This document shows, one piece after another, positions 8,384 through 15,842 of a DNA stretch of 64,000 bases. Source of the DNA: Bog-532 sp963830385. GTDB lineage: Bacteria; Actinomycetota; Actinomycetes; Streptosporangiales; Streptosporangiaceae. The translations under genes were made by a program, and so were the position numbers. Below the pieces are notes generated by a model. The model made no database searches. It saw only the letters and a list, made by a program, of their open reading frames with translations, and was not told the DNA's origin. The stretch's first letter is position 1, and every line of letters begins with the position of its first letter. Location of the stretch: assembly GCA_963830385.1 (NCBI GenBank), contig CAWHMD010000005.1, positions 558,001 to 622,000 on the forward strand. Direction: 5' to 3'.

Positions 8384-9058
8384 ATGACGGACGAAAAGGC
8401 TGAGAACGAACAGAGTTTGACGGTGGGGCTGGAGCTGCCTTCGGCCCAGGTGCTGGCCGACCAGATCGCCACCATCCAGGATCTGCAGTTCGTCATGGAG
8501 TGCTGTAAACGCCTGCTGTCCGAGCTGGCCAGCCCGGAAGCAGAACGGGACCCGGTGATCCCGCAGGCGCTCTGGTCGGCCGCGCTGACCGCCTACGACC
8601 GCTCGTTCGCCAAGGGCAAGAAGTTCGGGCTGACCCCCGACGACGTGAAGGCGCTGCCGCTGGAAGGCCAGGTGGTGAAGTTCCACGAGTGGCTGGAGAA
8701 CGAGCGGAACATCCTCGGCCGCCACCCCACCAACCCGTTCCTGGAAGCCCGGGTGGGCGCCGTGCTGGCCGACCCCGGACAGGGCGACCGTGAGGTCCGG
8801 GGGGTCACCGTGCTGTCCGCCAGCCACATCCTGGTCGACGGGGCCGGCGTGCGCCAGCTCGGCGCGATCGCGTCCGAGCTGGCCAAGCAGACCGCGGAGA
8901 AGGCCCAGAAGCAGGAGAGCGTCGTGGCGGCCGACGCCCAGGAGCTCGGCCTGGACAAGCTCTACACCATGACCCCGCTGCTGGTCGGCGCGCCCAGTGA
9001 AGACTCCGGGCCGTCGCCGGAGCCGGAGGCCGGGCCCGGGGAGGGCAGCGGCGGGTAG
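8384..9058 (+). CDS. hypothetical protein overlapping the SMC-like gene tail-to-tail
   Basis: A 224-residue soluble acidic protein I do not recognise. Residues ~20-60 are predicted helical (QVLADQIATIQDLQFVMECC), the middle holds a conserved-looking segment (FHEWLENERNIL), and the C-terminal ~35 residues are Pro/Glu/Gly-rich and probably disordered. No Shine-Dalgarno is seen before ATG 8384 (TGGCTTGTT), so translation may be leaderless. Its last 97 bp overlap the end of the minus-strand SMC-like gene; both frames keep typical GC-rich codon use there. Neighbourhood suggests, but does not prove, a link to the SMC-like operon. Confidence 0.6.
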   Translation: MTDEKAENEQSLTVGLELPSAQVLADQIATIQDLQFVMECCKRLLSELASPEAERDPVIPQALWSAALTAYDRSFAKGKKFGLTPDDVKALPLEGQVVKFHEWLENERNILGRHPTNPFLEARVGAVLADPGQGDREVRGVTVLSASHILVDGAGVRQLGAIASELAKQTAEKAQKQESVVAADAQELGLDKLYTMTPLLVGAPSEDSGPSPEPEAGPGEGSGG

Positions 9059-12000
9059 TGGCCGGCCAGCCAGTCGCGCAGCAGGGCCAGCCGCGCCTGG
9101 TTGTCGTCGTGGCCGGTGACGATCGGCGCGGAGTTGTAGGGGCTGGCGTCCGAGCTGCGCCGCAGCTTGACGTACAGGCCTGACGCGTCGATCGCGTAGC
9201 GCTCCATGTCGTCCTGGAGGGCACCGATCACGGTGATGTTCCGGTCCCGGCCGATCCGCTCGAACAGCGCCACCGCCTCGGTGCGGTGCTGCTTGCCGAG
9301 GTTGCGGCCCAGCTCGTCGAGGACCAGCAGCAGCGGCCGGTCGGTGCCGCCGGCCAGCGCGGCCGCGCAGACCAGTTTGACCGCCTTCTCGTCCATCTGG
9401 GCGGTGTTGCCCCGCAGGTTGTAGGGGGACATCCGCTGGCCCTCGGCCCGGCGCCACTTCGGGGTGACCGTCCAGCGCCAGGGCTTGTCCGGCTCGGCTG
9501 GCGGCTCCGGCTCGGGGAAGTCGAGCGTCGCGCCGTAGCCGCCGTACTCCTGGTCCAGCCGGTCGAACTGGGTCGCGACCTTCTTCAGCTTGGCCTTGAT
9601 GCCCTCGGCGACCGAGGCGCGGTGGGCGGCGGCCGCCTGGGCGGCCTCCCGCAGGCCCTTGCGGGCCGCTTCCAGGTCGGCGCTGCGCTCGGCCCGCTGG
9701 CGGCTGATCCGCTGCCGCTGGTACTCGTCCTCCTGCTCGGTCTGGGCCAGGTAGGTGCGCAGCGACCGGTGCAGCACCGGGAACGCCTCGGCCGACCCTG
9801 CTGCTCCGCGGCTCCAGCGCACGTCCGCACGCAGCCCGGCGATCTCACGGGGGATCTCGTCCTCGGGCGTGCCCCGCGGGAAGCACCGGGTCAGCACCTC
9901 GTCGAGCTCGGCGCAGCAGGTCGTCGTCCACTCCTGCTCGCTCCACCGGTCCTGGTCACCCGGCAGCGCCAGCAGGTGGGCCCGGGCCTCGTCGACGGTG
10001 CCGCCGAACGCGGTCAGCCGGGCCTGTAGGTCGATCGCGGCCTGGCGGGTGGTCAGGCCGGCGCGGGCGGTGGCGTTGCGCTGCTGCTGGTCCTCCAGCC
10101 GGTCGGCGTCGGCCCGCAGCCGGTCGGCCTGCTGGGTGCGGGTCTGCACCGCGGCCAGCATCTCGGCGTGCTGCTGGCGGGCGGCGCGTACGGCCGGTTC
10201 CAGCTCGGCCCGCTGCCCGGCCAGGTCGCCGAGGCTCTCCCGCAGGCCCGCGATCTCCTGCCAGAGGTCTTCGGCCTGCTGGGCGGCGTTGGCGGCGGCG
10301 ATCCGGCCGCGGGCCACGGCCAGCTGACGGCGGGCGTTCTGCACGGCCTGTTCGGCTTCGCGCAGGCGATCGGCGGCGGCCCTCACCCGGTCGCTGGCCT
10401 TCTCGACCCGGGCCGCGTGGCCGGTCAGCGGGCTCGCGAACCCGCCCGCGACCCAGACCCGGGCGGCCGTGTCGGTCGCCTCGGCCGGGTCGCCCGCGCG
10501 CCCGGCCAGGCTGGCCAGGAAGCCGGCGATCGGCAGGTCGGCGGCGGCGCTGGCGGGCAGGCCGGGGGCGTCGGGGGTGGCCTGGCCGGCGAGGACCAGC
10601 GTGGAGCCGGGCAGGTCGGTGAGCAGCTTGCGGGCCTGGCCGGCGTCGGCGCCGGCGACCACCACGGCTTCGCGGTAGGGGTAAAGGCGCGGCTCCCAGG
10701 CGGCCCGCTGGGCGGGCTCGAGCACCACGCTGTCCAGCAGCGGCATGGCCCGCAGGCCGGCCGCGCGGAGCCGCTGCAGCTGACCGGCGGCCAGGTCGTC
10801 GCCCTGCTCGGCGCCGGCCAGGGCACCCTCGGCGTCGGTCAGCTCGTGCTGGCGGGCCCCGCAGGCCTGCAACGCCTCCTCCAGCTTGGTGTTGGCCGCC
10901 GTCTCCTCGGCGGCGGCCTGGGCGGTGTCGCGGCCGTCGGCGGCGCGGCCGGCCTCCTGGAGGGCGGTGCGCTGGCGGGTCTTGTCCTCGATGTCGCGGA
11001 CGGTGGTGCGCTCCTCGACCTCCAGCGCCCGATCACGCTCCGACATCTCCTTCCAGCGGCGTTCCCCGGCCGTGCAGTAACTCTCGAACGCCTCGTCGTT
11101 CTGCAGGTCACGGAGCTGCTCGCGCAGCCGGGCGGCCTGGGCGGCCCGCTCCTCCCACTCGGCCGCCAGGCGGCCGATCTCGCCGCCGATCCCGGCCAGC
11201 TCGTGCTCGCCGTCGATCACCAGCCGGGCGCAGCGGCCCTGCCACAGCGCGCCGGCCCGCTCGATCGCGGCCCGGGCCTGCGCCCGCTGGCCGATGCCGG
11301 TCTCGATGAGCCGGGCCTCGGCCTCCCATTGCTCCAGGTCGGCGCGGGCGCGCTGCTCCTCCTCGCGCCTTGTGTGCTCGGTGGTGCGGGACGCCCTTTC
11401 CTGTTCCATCTCCCGATCGACACCGGTGAGGGCGGCGATCGCGTCGAAGATCCGGGCGGGGCTGAGCTCGTTCAGCGGCTGGGCCAGCAGGTTCGCGGTG
11501 GCGCTGGCCCGCACCGAGGTGGACAGGAACGACACGCAGCGCACGTGACGGCCGTACAGCACCTCGCCGAGCCGGTTGGCGTGGATGTCGTGGCGGCCGT
11601 TGCGGCGGGGCAGCTCGGCCCACATCCCGTCGGCGGCCGCTACCCGGTCCGCGTCGCTGGCGGCGGCCGGGACGTACAGCTCGTGGGCCCAGCGCAGGTC
11701 GATGTAGGGGGCCTTGCGGTTGATCCGCAGCCACACGGTCAGCGCCGAGCTGGCCAGCACCTCTGAAGTGGCCGCGCCGTACTCGGTGAACACGCCGATC
11801 ACGTAGCCGTGGTCGGCGTTGCCCCAGCGCCCGTCGGCGGCGGCGATCTCGGCGGTGAACAGCAGCTCGGCCGCGTCGGGGGCACCGCTGCTCCACCGCC
11901 ACTGCTCGTCCCCCGACAGCAGGCTGATACCGGCGATGAACGAGGATTTGCCGGCCCCGTTGGAGTCCTTGGGACCCTGCCCGGCCACGGTGACCAGGCC

Positions 12001-12138
12001 GCCGGAGACCATCGGCACCGGGTGGGCGGACAGCCGGGAGATGTTGATCAGCTGGATGCCGGTCAGCACCCGGCCGCCCACCACATCGGTGCTGCCGGCC
12101 TGCACGTCGCCGCTGAATCGCGGGGCGTCCTCGGTCAC
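8962..12138 (-). CDS. SMC/MukB/JetC-like ATPase with long coiled coils
   Basis: A 1058-residue protein starting with GTG 12138, whose GTGA overlaps the stop of the gene before. The ATPase head is split: Walker A is DSNGAGKSS at 58-66 (first Gly of the usual GPNGSGKS replaced by Asp), and Walker B is LLLVLDE ending at Asp941-Glu942, with a GRNLG D-loop after it. Between them lie long Arg/Glu/Ala-rich heptads (about 230-460 and 570-720) flanking a non-coiled segment near 460-565 that could be a hinge. Later charged stretches lead into the C-terminal head half. This is the layout of SMC, MukB, MksB and JetC proteins, which load on DNA with kleisin and KITE partners. The short Pro/Gly/Ser tail overlaps gene 8384-9058. 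Confidence 0.82.
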   Translation of the reverse strand: MTEDAPRFSGDVQAGSTDVVGGRVLTGIQLINISRLSAHPVPMVSGGLVTVAGQGPKDSNGAGKSSFIAGISLLSGDEQWRWSSGAPDAAELLFTAEIAAADGRWGNADHGYVIGVFTEYGAATSEVLASSALTVWLRINRKAPYIDLRWAHELYVPAAASDADRVAAADGMWAELPRRNGRHDIHANRLGEVLYGRHVRCVSFLSTSVRASATANLLAQPLNELSPARIFDAIAALTGVDREMEQERASRTTEHTRREEEQRARADLEQWEAEARLIETGIGQRAQARAAIERAGALWQGRCARLVIDGEHELAGIGGEIGRLAAEWEERAAQAARLREQLRDLQNDEAFESYCTAGERRWKEMSERDRALEVEERTTVRDIEDKTRQRTALQEAGRAADGRDTAQAAAEETAANTKLEEALQACGARQHELTDAEGALAGAEQGDDLAAGQLQRLRAAGLRAMPLLDSVVLEPAQRAAWEPRLYPYREAVVVAGADAGQARKLLTDLPGSTLVLAGQATPDAPGLPASAAADLPIAGFLASLAGRAGDPAEATDTAARVWVAGGFASPLTGHAARVEKASDRVRAAADRLREAEQAVQNARRQLAVARGRIAAANAAQQAEDLWQEIAGLRESLGDLAGQRAELEPAVRAARQQHAEMLAAVQTRTQQADRLRADADRLEDQQQRNATARAGLTTRQAAIDLQARLTAFGGTVDEARAHLLALPGDQDRWSEQEWTTTCCAELDEVLTRCFPRGTPEDEIPREIAGLRADVRWSRGAAGSAEAFPVLHRSLRTYLAQTEQEDEYQRQRISRQRAERSADLEAARKGLREAAQAAAAHRASVAEGIKAKLKKVATQFDRLDQEYGGYGATLDFPEPEPPAEPDKPWRWTVTPKWRRAEGQRMSPYNLRGNTAQMDEKAVKLVCAAALAGGTDRPLLLVLDELGRNLGKQHRTEAVALFERIGRDRNITVIGALQDDMERYAIDASGLYVKLRRSSDASPYNSAPIVTGHDDNQARLALLRDWLAGHYPPLPSPGPASGSGDGPESSLGAPTSSGVMV

Positions 12139-12806
12139 TGCGCTGTCCTCTCGGTGGTGGCCGCGGGGGCGCGGCGGCGGCGGATCGCGGCGGCCAGCGG
12201 GGTGTCCGGCCCGGCCGCCAGGATCAGCTCCTCCTGCAGGCGGCGCCGGGCGGTCTCGGTCAGCCGGTGGAACTGCGGGCCGGGCAGGTAGGCGGTGTTC
12301 TGCGGCACCGTACCGGGCCGCAGCCGGGCCGGGACGACCCGGACCAGCCCGGCCGCCCGCAGCCGGCCGAGGCTCTGCCGCAGTTCACCGCGGGGGAGCT
12401 GCGTGCGGCGCTGCAGCTCCTCGATCGGGGTGGGGGTGCCGTCGACCCAGGAGTCGCCGGACAGCGTGCCCTCGGTGCGCGGGATCGCCACCGAATGGAT
12501 CAGCACCAGCGTGAGCACGGCCCGGTCGGCCAGCGACAGCGGGTTGCCGCCGTCGGCTGTCAGCTGGGCAGCGACGTCGTCGCGGTAGCCCGACGTCCAC
12601 TGACCGGGACCGGCCCGCACCAGGGTCCGGCCGATCAGGTGCAGCATCTCGGCCACGCTGCGCCGCAGGGTGGCGTCGCGCAGGCCGGCCGCGACCGCTT
12701 CCGGCACCGGCTCGGGGCTGTTCTCGACGGCGGCGAACGCGGCCAGGATCTCGTCCCGCTGCCGTTCCCCCAGGTCGGCCAGGACCGGCTCGAAGATCGT
12801 GGTCAT
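12135..12806 (-). CDS. winged-helix-like small subunit of SMC-like complex (MukE/MksE/JetB-type candidate), second copy
   Basis: A 223-residue soluble protein in the SMC-like operon. Start ATG 12806 overlaps the upstream stop (ATGA) and its own stop overlaps the GTG of the ATPase gene, so all are translationally coupled. The N-terminal half is helical (LADLGERQRDEILAAFAAVE). A later segment looks like a winged helix: IEELQRRTQLPRGELRQSLG followed by LRAAGLVRVV. Size, fold impression and position match the KITE subunits (MukE, MksE, JetB, ScpB) that bind the kleisin. I did not recognise a named Pfam family. The role is inferred from context. Confidence 0.7.
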   Translation of the reverse strand: MTTIFEPVLADLGERQRDEILAAFAAVENSPEPVPEAVAAGLRDATLRRSVAEMLHLIGRTLVRAGPGQWTSGYRDDVAAQLTADGGNPLSLADRAVLTLVLIHSVAIPRTEGTLSGDSWVDGTPTPIEELQRRTQLPRGELRQSLGRLRAAGLVRVVPARLRPGTVPQNTAYLPGPQFHRLTETARRRLQEELILAAGPDTPLAAAIRRRRAPAATTERTAQ

Positions 12807-13452
12807 GATTCGCGCTCCGGCGGGCCGGTCTGCTCCGGCGCGGCGCCGGGACCCGGCATCGAGCGCCAGAGCTGGCGCAGCGTGCTCAGGTCGCTGCCGC
12901 TCCACAGCGCGACCCGGGGCCCGAGCCGGATGGTGTCGGCGGCCTCGTCCCACAGCAGCCAGCCCGCCTGGTCCAGCCGGCGCAGCGCGGCCACCGCCGA
13001 CCGCCGGTGTGCCAGCTCGTCGCGCGGCCCCGTCAGCTCGCCGAACACCGCCAGCACGGCGGCCGATCCGGCGCTCACCCCCGGCCAGATCGCCGCCAGC
13101 GGGTCCTCCCAGCAGCAGCGCAGCACCGCGGCCAGCAGCCGGGCGGTGTCGTTGGGCTGCTCCAGCAGAGGGCCCGCCAGGCCCAGCTCGGCCAGCACGC
13201 GGGCGTCGGCGGTCTCCGGGACCTGCGGCACCAGCCAGGCGCCATCCCCGGACGGTTCCGGCAGCCGCAGCAGGCCGGCGCGGGGGTGCCGGCCGGGACC
13301 CGGAGCGGGCCGCCGGCCCGGGCCCGCGCCCAGGCCAGCGCGGTGCCGTCGGGATCGCTCGGGCCGGTGGTGCTGGTGGGGTGGGTGTTGTTTTTGAGGG
13401 CCGCGGTGGCGGTCGGAGCCGTGGGGCCCTCCGGGCTTGCGGGGCCGGTCAT
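12803..13452 (-). CDS. small subunit of SMC-like complex (KITE-like candidate), first copy, with apparent frameshift
   Basis: The start ATG 13452 overlaps the stop of the upstream gene (ATGA) and encodes MTGPASPEGPTAP..., a disordered Thr/Pro-rich lead. After ...GGPLRVPAGTP the plausible frame changes to RAGLLRLPEPSGDGAWLVPQ and runs to the stop at 12803. One extra G in the five-G run at 13282-13286 (C run on the coding strand) restores a single ~216-residue reading. The C-terminal part is helical with a wing-like end (AVAALRRLDQAGWLLWDE, then ADTIRLG), the kind of fold seen in MukE/JetB subunits. As sequenced, the ATG frame ends at 13075; a shorter start at GTG 13231 is possible. Probably partners the 223-residue protein encoded downstream. 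Confidence 0.62.
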
Positions 13453-14675
13453 GTGGCGTCCTGGACGCGGGTGAGGCGGCCGGGGGTGACCCAGGCGGGG
13501 CTGCCGGACTCGGCCACGTCCAGGCCTTCGGCCCAGGTCAGGGTGTAGGGCAGGGCCGGGTCGTGGTGGGCGGCGGTCAGCTGGGCCAGCGTCCGGCGGG
13601 CGGCCGCCCAGTCCGGGGCGACCCGCAGGACGTCCTCGATCCGGACGGACTCCCCGGCGCCGAGCAGCTCCTCGACCGCGGTCCGGATCGCGTCCTGGTC
13701 GGTGGACGCGGCGGTCTCGGCGGCGCTGTCGTTGTCGCCGGCGGGCCGGGGCGGCGGCATCCGGGCGGTGTCCGGGCGGCCGCCGCTCTCCACCGCCTCG
13801 GTCATCACCTGGGGGTCGAACCAGGGGGCGGGGGCGTCGAACACGAACCCGTCCAGCACCGCGCCGAGCCGATCGGTGCCGGCGGTGCGGGCGAACGTGC
13901 GCCACTCCTCGGCCGGCAGCAGGCCGAGCGCGCGGGTGGTGCCGGCCCGTTCGATCAGCCGGCCGGCGGCGGCGTCGATCGCGTCCCGGTAGGCGGCCAG
14001 CGCGGCCCGCAGCCACTGGCACTCGCGGTCCAGCGACGGCCAGCGCTCCAGCACGGTCGCGTGCACGTCCTCGGCCCGGCTGATGAGCGCCTCGTTGCCC
14101 CACAGGAGCTGGGCGTTCTCCCGCAGCTGAGCCACGTCGGCGCCGAGCGACATGATCGACAGCTCGTTGGCGATGAGCCGGAACACCTGGATCAGCCGCT
14201 CCACCGAGGCCCGGCCGTCGGCGTCGGTGGCGGCGGGCGCGGACACGTTCTCGTGCTCCATCGACAGCAGCTGGTGCAGCTCGGACTGGCCGCCCCGCTC
14301 GGCGATGCGGCGCAGGAACAGCAGCATGATGTACGGCGCGAAGGCGGCCCGGTAGTAACGCTCGTTGGGCCGCTCGAACACCTTGGTGACCGCGCCGTAG
14401 CCCTTCAGCACCTCGAACCGGCGGCTCACGGCGGCCTCGGGGAACGCCCGGCAGGCGTTGCGGACCTGCTCCTCGGTCAGCCCGTCGCTGCCGGAGGCGG
14501 CGAACGCGGACAGGATCGCCTCGTCCACGTCCAGCAGCTGCGGGGACAAGATCATCTTCTCGGCCTCGCGGGCCAGCACCGCGAACGCCTGCCGGTAGAC
14601 CCGCAGCACGGCCGCCTCGCCCGCCAGGTCGTCCAGACCCTGCTGCACCACTGGTGCGCGGCCGTCGTCGGTCAC
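13449..14675 (-). CDS. kleisin-like (MukF/MksF/JetA-type) candidate, first gene of SMC-like operon
   Basis: A 408-residue protein starting at GTG 14675, preceded by GGGGGAGGGG 3-4 nt upstream. The frame extends to 14762, but those codons run through a terminator-like hairpin. The N-terminal part looks winged-helical (LLDVDEAILSAFAASGSDGL, then SRRFEVLKGYGAVTKVFE). A helical middle follows (VERLIQVFRLIANELSIM, then LDRECQWLRAALAAYRDAID), with a Pro-rich linker near 320-340 and a C-terminal helical domain. This order fits MukF/MksF/JetA kleisins, where an N-terminal winged helix and a helical middle bind the SMC and KITE subunits. The stop overlaps the next ATG. I recognise no exact family; assignment rests on the ATPase two genes away. 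Confidence 0.66.
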   Translation of the reverse strand: MTDDGRAPVVQQGLDDLAGEAAVLRVYRQAFAVLAREAEKMILSPQLLDVDEAILSAFAASGSDGLTEEQVRNACRAFPEAAVSRRFEVLKGYGAVTKVFERPNERYYRAAFAPYIMLLFLRRIAERGGQSELHQLLSMEHENVSAPAATDADGRASVERLIQVFRLIANELSIMSLGADVAQLRENAQLLWGNEALISRAEDVHATVLERWPSLDRECQWLRAALAAYRDAIDAAAGRLIERAGTTRALGLLPAEEWRTFARTAGTDRLGAVLDGFVFDAPAPWFDPQVMTEAVESGGRPDTARMPPPRPAGDNDSAAETAASTDQDAIRTAVEELLGAGESVRIEDVLRVAPDWAAARRTLAQLTAAHHDPALPYTLTWAEGLDVAESGSPAWVTPGRLTRVQDAT

Positions 14676-14749
14676 GTTCCCCTCCCCCGTCAGGCCGTAC
14701 TTCCCCGGACTCAAACCACTGACGTTAGCGCCTACGGGTGACAGCAAAG

Positions 14750-14778
14750 AGGCGGATGGCAACGATGGCCATCCGCCT
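14750..14778 (-). terminator. 11-bp hairpin after the small zinc-ribbon gene
   Basis: AGGCGGATGGC (14750-14760) pairs exactly with GCCATCCGCCT (14768-14778) around a 7-nt loop. It lies 15 bp past the stop of the minus-strand 38-residue gene and upstream of the SMC-like operon start. It probably ends the former and insulates the latter. There is no strong U-tract. Confidence 0.6.
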
Positions 14779-14792
14779 GGATATAGGTGTGG

Positions 14793-14909
14793 TCAGCTGG
14801 GGCGCCGCCTGGGGGTGGCGCACCAGTGGTTGAAGCACGGGCGGCACAGCTTGGTCACCTGGTTGATGGCCGTGTAGGCGCCGCACCGGAAACAGTAACC
14901 GTCGTACAT
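14793..14909 (-). CDS. 38-residue zinc-ribbon-like microprotein
   Basis: The protein reads MYDGYCFRCGAYTAI... and has two CxxC pairs (CFRC near residue 6 and CRPC near residue 25) plus a further Cys, spaced as in a small treble-clef or ribbon zinc site, and a basic end (TPRRRPS). GAAGG lies 7 nt before ATG 14909, which supports translation. It sits between the AlkA-like gene and the SMC-like operon on the same strand. A hairpin follows it at 14750-14778. Function unknown; similar tiny Cys-rich proteins are often nucleic-acid or protein binding. Confidence 0.62.
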   Translation of the reverse strand: MYDGYCFRCGAYTAINQVTKLCRPCFNHWCATPRRRPS

Positions 14910-14961
14910 TCGGGGACCTTCGAGCAGTGGTTCTTCGTCCCTGGTATAGCGCGATGCCGGG

Positions 14962-15396
14962 TCAGGTATTCCCGCGGATCTCGCCGGTCTCGTCCTCCAG
15001 CCGGGCCCGCAGGAGCAGCGTGACCCAGGTGCGGTACGGCCGCCAGTTCTGGCTGAGTTTTTGCAGGTCAGCGCCGAACGGAGACGCGGGGAGCCGGTAG
15101 GCAAGGGCCACGGCCCGGCCCAGCCTCGTCTCGTGCCGCGGGATGCGGTCCGGCTCACCCGCGCCGCGCAGCAGCACCAGTTCGGCCGCGAACGGCCCGA
15201 TCCCGGGTAGCCCGGTCAGGGTGGCCGTGGCGTGGACGCGCACCCCGGCGGTAATCCAGCTCCCCTCGGCCGGGAAGGCCAGTTCCAGCCGCTCGCCGCC
15301 CGCCTCGGTGTACCCGGCCGGGGTGAAACCCTCCAGGAACCGGGTGCTGGCGGCCAGCGAGAACGGCCCCTGCGCGGTCAGCCGGAACGTGGTCAT
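14962..15396 (-). CDS. internally deleted AlkA-like DNA-3-methyladenine glycosylase
   Basis: A 144-residue product that joins two ends of a ~290-300-residue family. Residues 1-58 match the N-terminal AlkA domain (PFSLAASTRFLEGFTPAGY), and residues 60-144 match the C-terminal part, with the HhH phrase LPGIGPFAAELVLLRGAG and WRPYRTWVTLLLRARLEDE. The ~150 residues between, which hold most of the helical glycosylase domain, are missing; the join lies near nt 15205-15230 and is in frame. The usual catalytic Asp of AlkA falls in a segment that here reads PRHETRL, without Asp. The product is unlikely to be an active base-excision enzyme. Start ATG 15396. Confidence 0.75.
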   Translation of the reverse strand: MTTFRLTAQGPFSLAASTRFLEGFTPAGYTEAGGERLELAFPAEGSWITAGVRVHATATLTGLPGIGPFAAELVLLRGAGEPDRIPRHETRLGRAVALAYRLPASPFGADLQKLSQNWRPYRTWVTLLLRARLEDETGEIRGNT

Positions 15397-15405
15397 GGCT
15401 GGCCC

Positions 15406-15762
15406 TCAGCCGTGCAGGGTGACGACGTAGCCGTCCGGGTCGGCGAAGGCGAACGTCCGGCCGAACGGGCCGTCGAATGGGGCGGTGACGATCGGCACCT
15501 CGTGCTTGGCCAGGTCGTCGTGCAGCTGATCGACATTTTCGGCCTTGAGCCAGAGGGCCACGCCCCAGCCGAGCCGGCTGGCCGCGTCCAGGTCCACGGC
15601 TGGCTCGCGGACCGCGAACGGGATCGGCTCGGTGGCGAACACCACCGCCCCGGGCGGCGCGGCCGGGGCGCGGGTCAGTCCCAGCCGTTCGGTGTAGAAA
15701 CGGGCGGACGTCTCCAGGTCCCGTACCTGGAGCGCGACGAAGTCCGGACCGATGACAGCCAT
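15406..15762 (-). CDS. VOC-family (glyoxalase/bleomycin-resistance fold) protein
   Basis: A 118-residue protein with the paired beta-alpha-beta-beta-beta modules of the vicinal-oxygen-chelate fold: FVALQVRDLETSARFYTERL at the start and the typical end FGRTFAFADPDGYVVTL. Members include dioxygenases, isomerases and drug-binding proteins; the ligand is not predictable. It is divergent from a MarR regulator 80 bp away, and the spacer holds an 18-bp direct repeat, so the MarR protein probably controls it. Confidence 0.86.
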   Translation of the reverse strand: MAVIGPDFVALQVRDLETSARFYTERLGLTRAPAAPPGAVVFATEPIPFAVREPAVDLDAASRLGWGVALWLKAENVDQLHDDLAKHEVPIVTAPFDGPFGRTFAFADPDGYVVTLHG

Positions 15763-15786
15763 GGCATGTCTCCCCTTTTTGGATTA

Positions 15787-15824
15787 ATATCAGGTAGGCT
15801 TACAACATATCAGTCAGACTTACA
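15787..15824. promoter_or_regulatory. 18-bp direct repeat, candidate MarR operator
   Basis: ATATCAGGTAGGCTTACA (15787-15804) and ATATCAGTCAGACTTACA (15807-15824) agree at 15 of 18 positions and are spaced exactly 20 bp, two helical turns. The pair fills the otherwise AT-rich spacer between the VOC gene and the MarR gene, overlapping where promoters for both should be. Confidence 0.6.
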
Positions 15825-15842
15825 TTGTCAAGGGAGGGCTGG

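Noticed and set aside
8962..14675. Calling the operon a standard Wadjet (JetABCD) defence system
   Set aside because: No JetD-like Toprim nuclease is seen, and the small proteins are not recognisably DUF4194 or DUF3375. Only a looser SMC-like label is supported.
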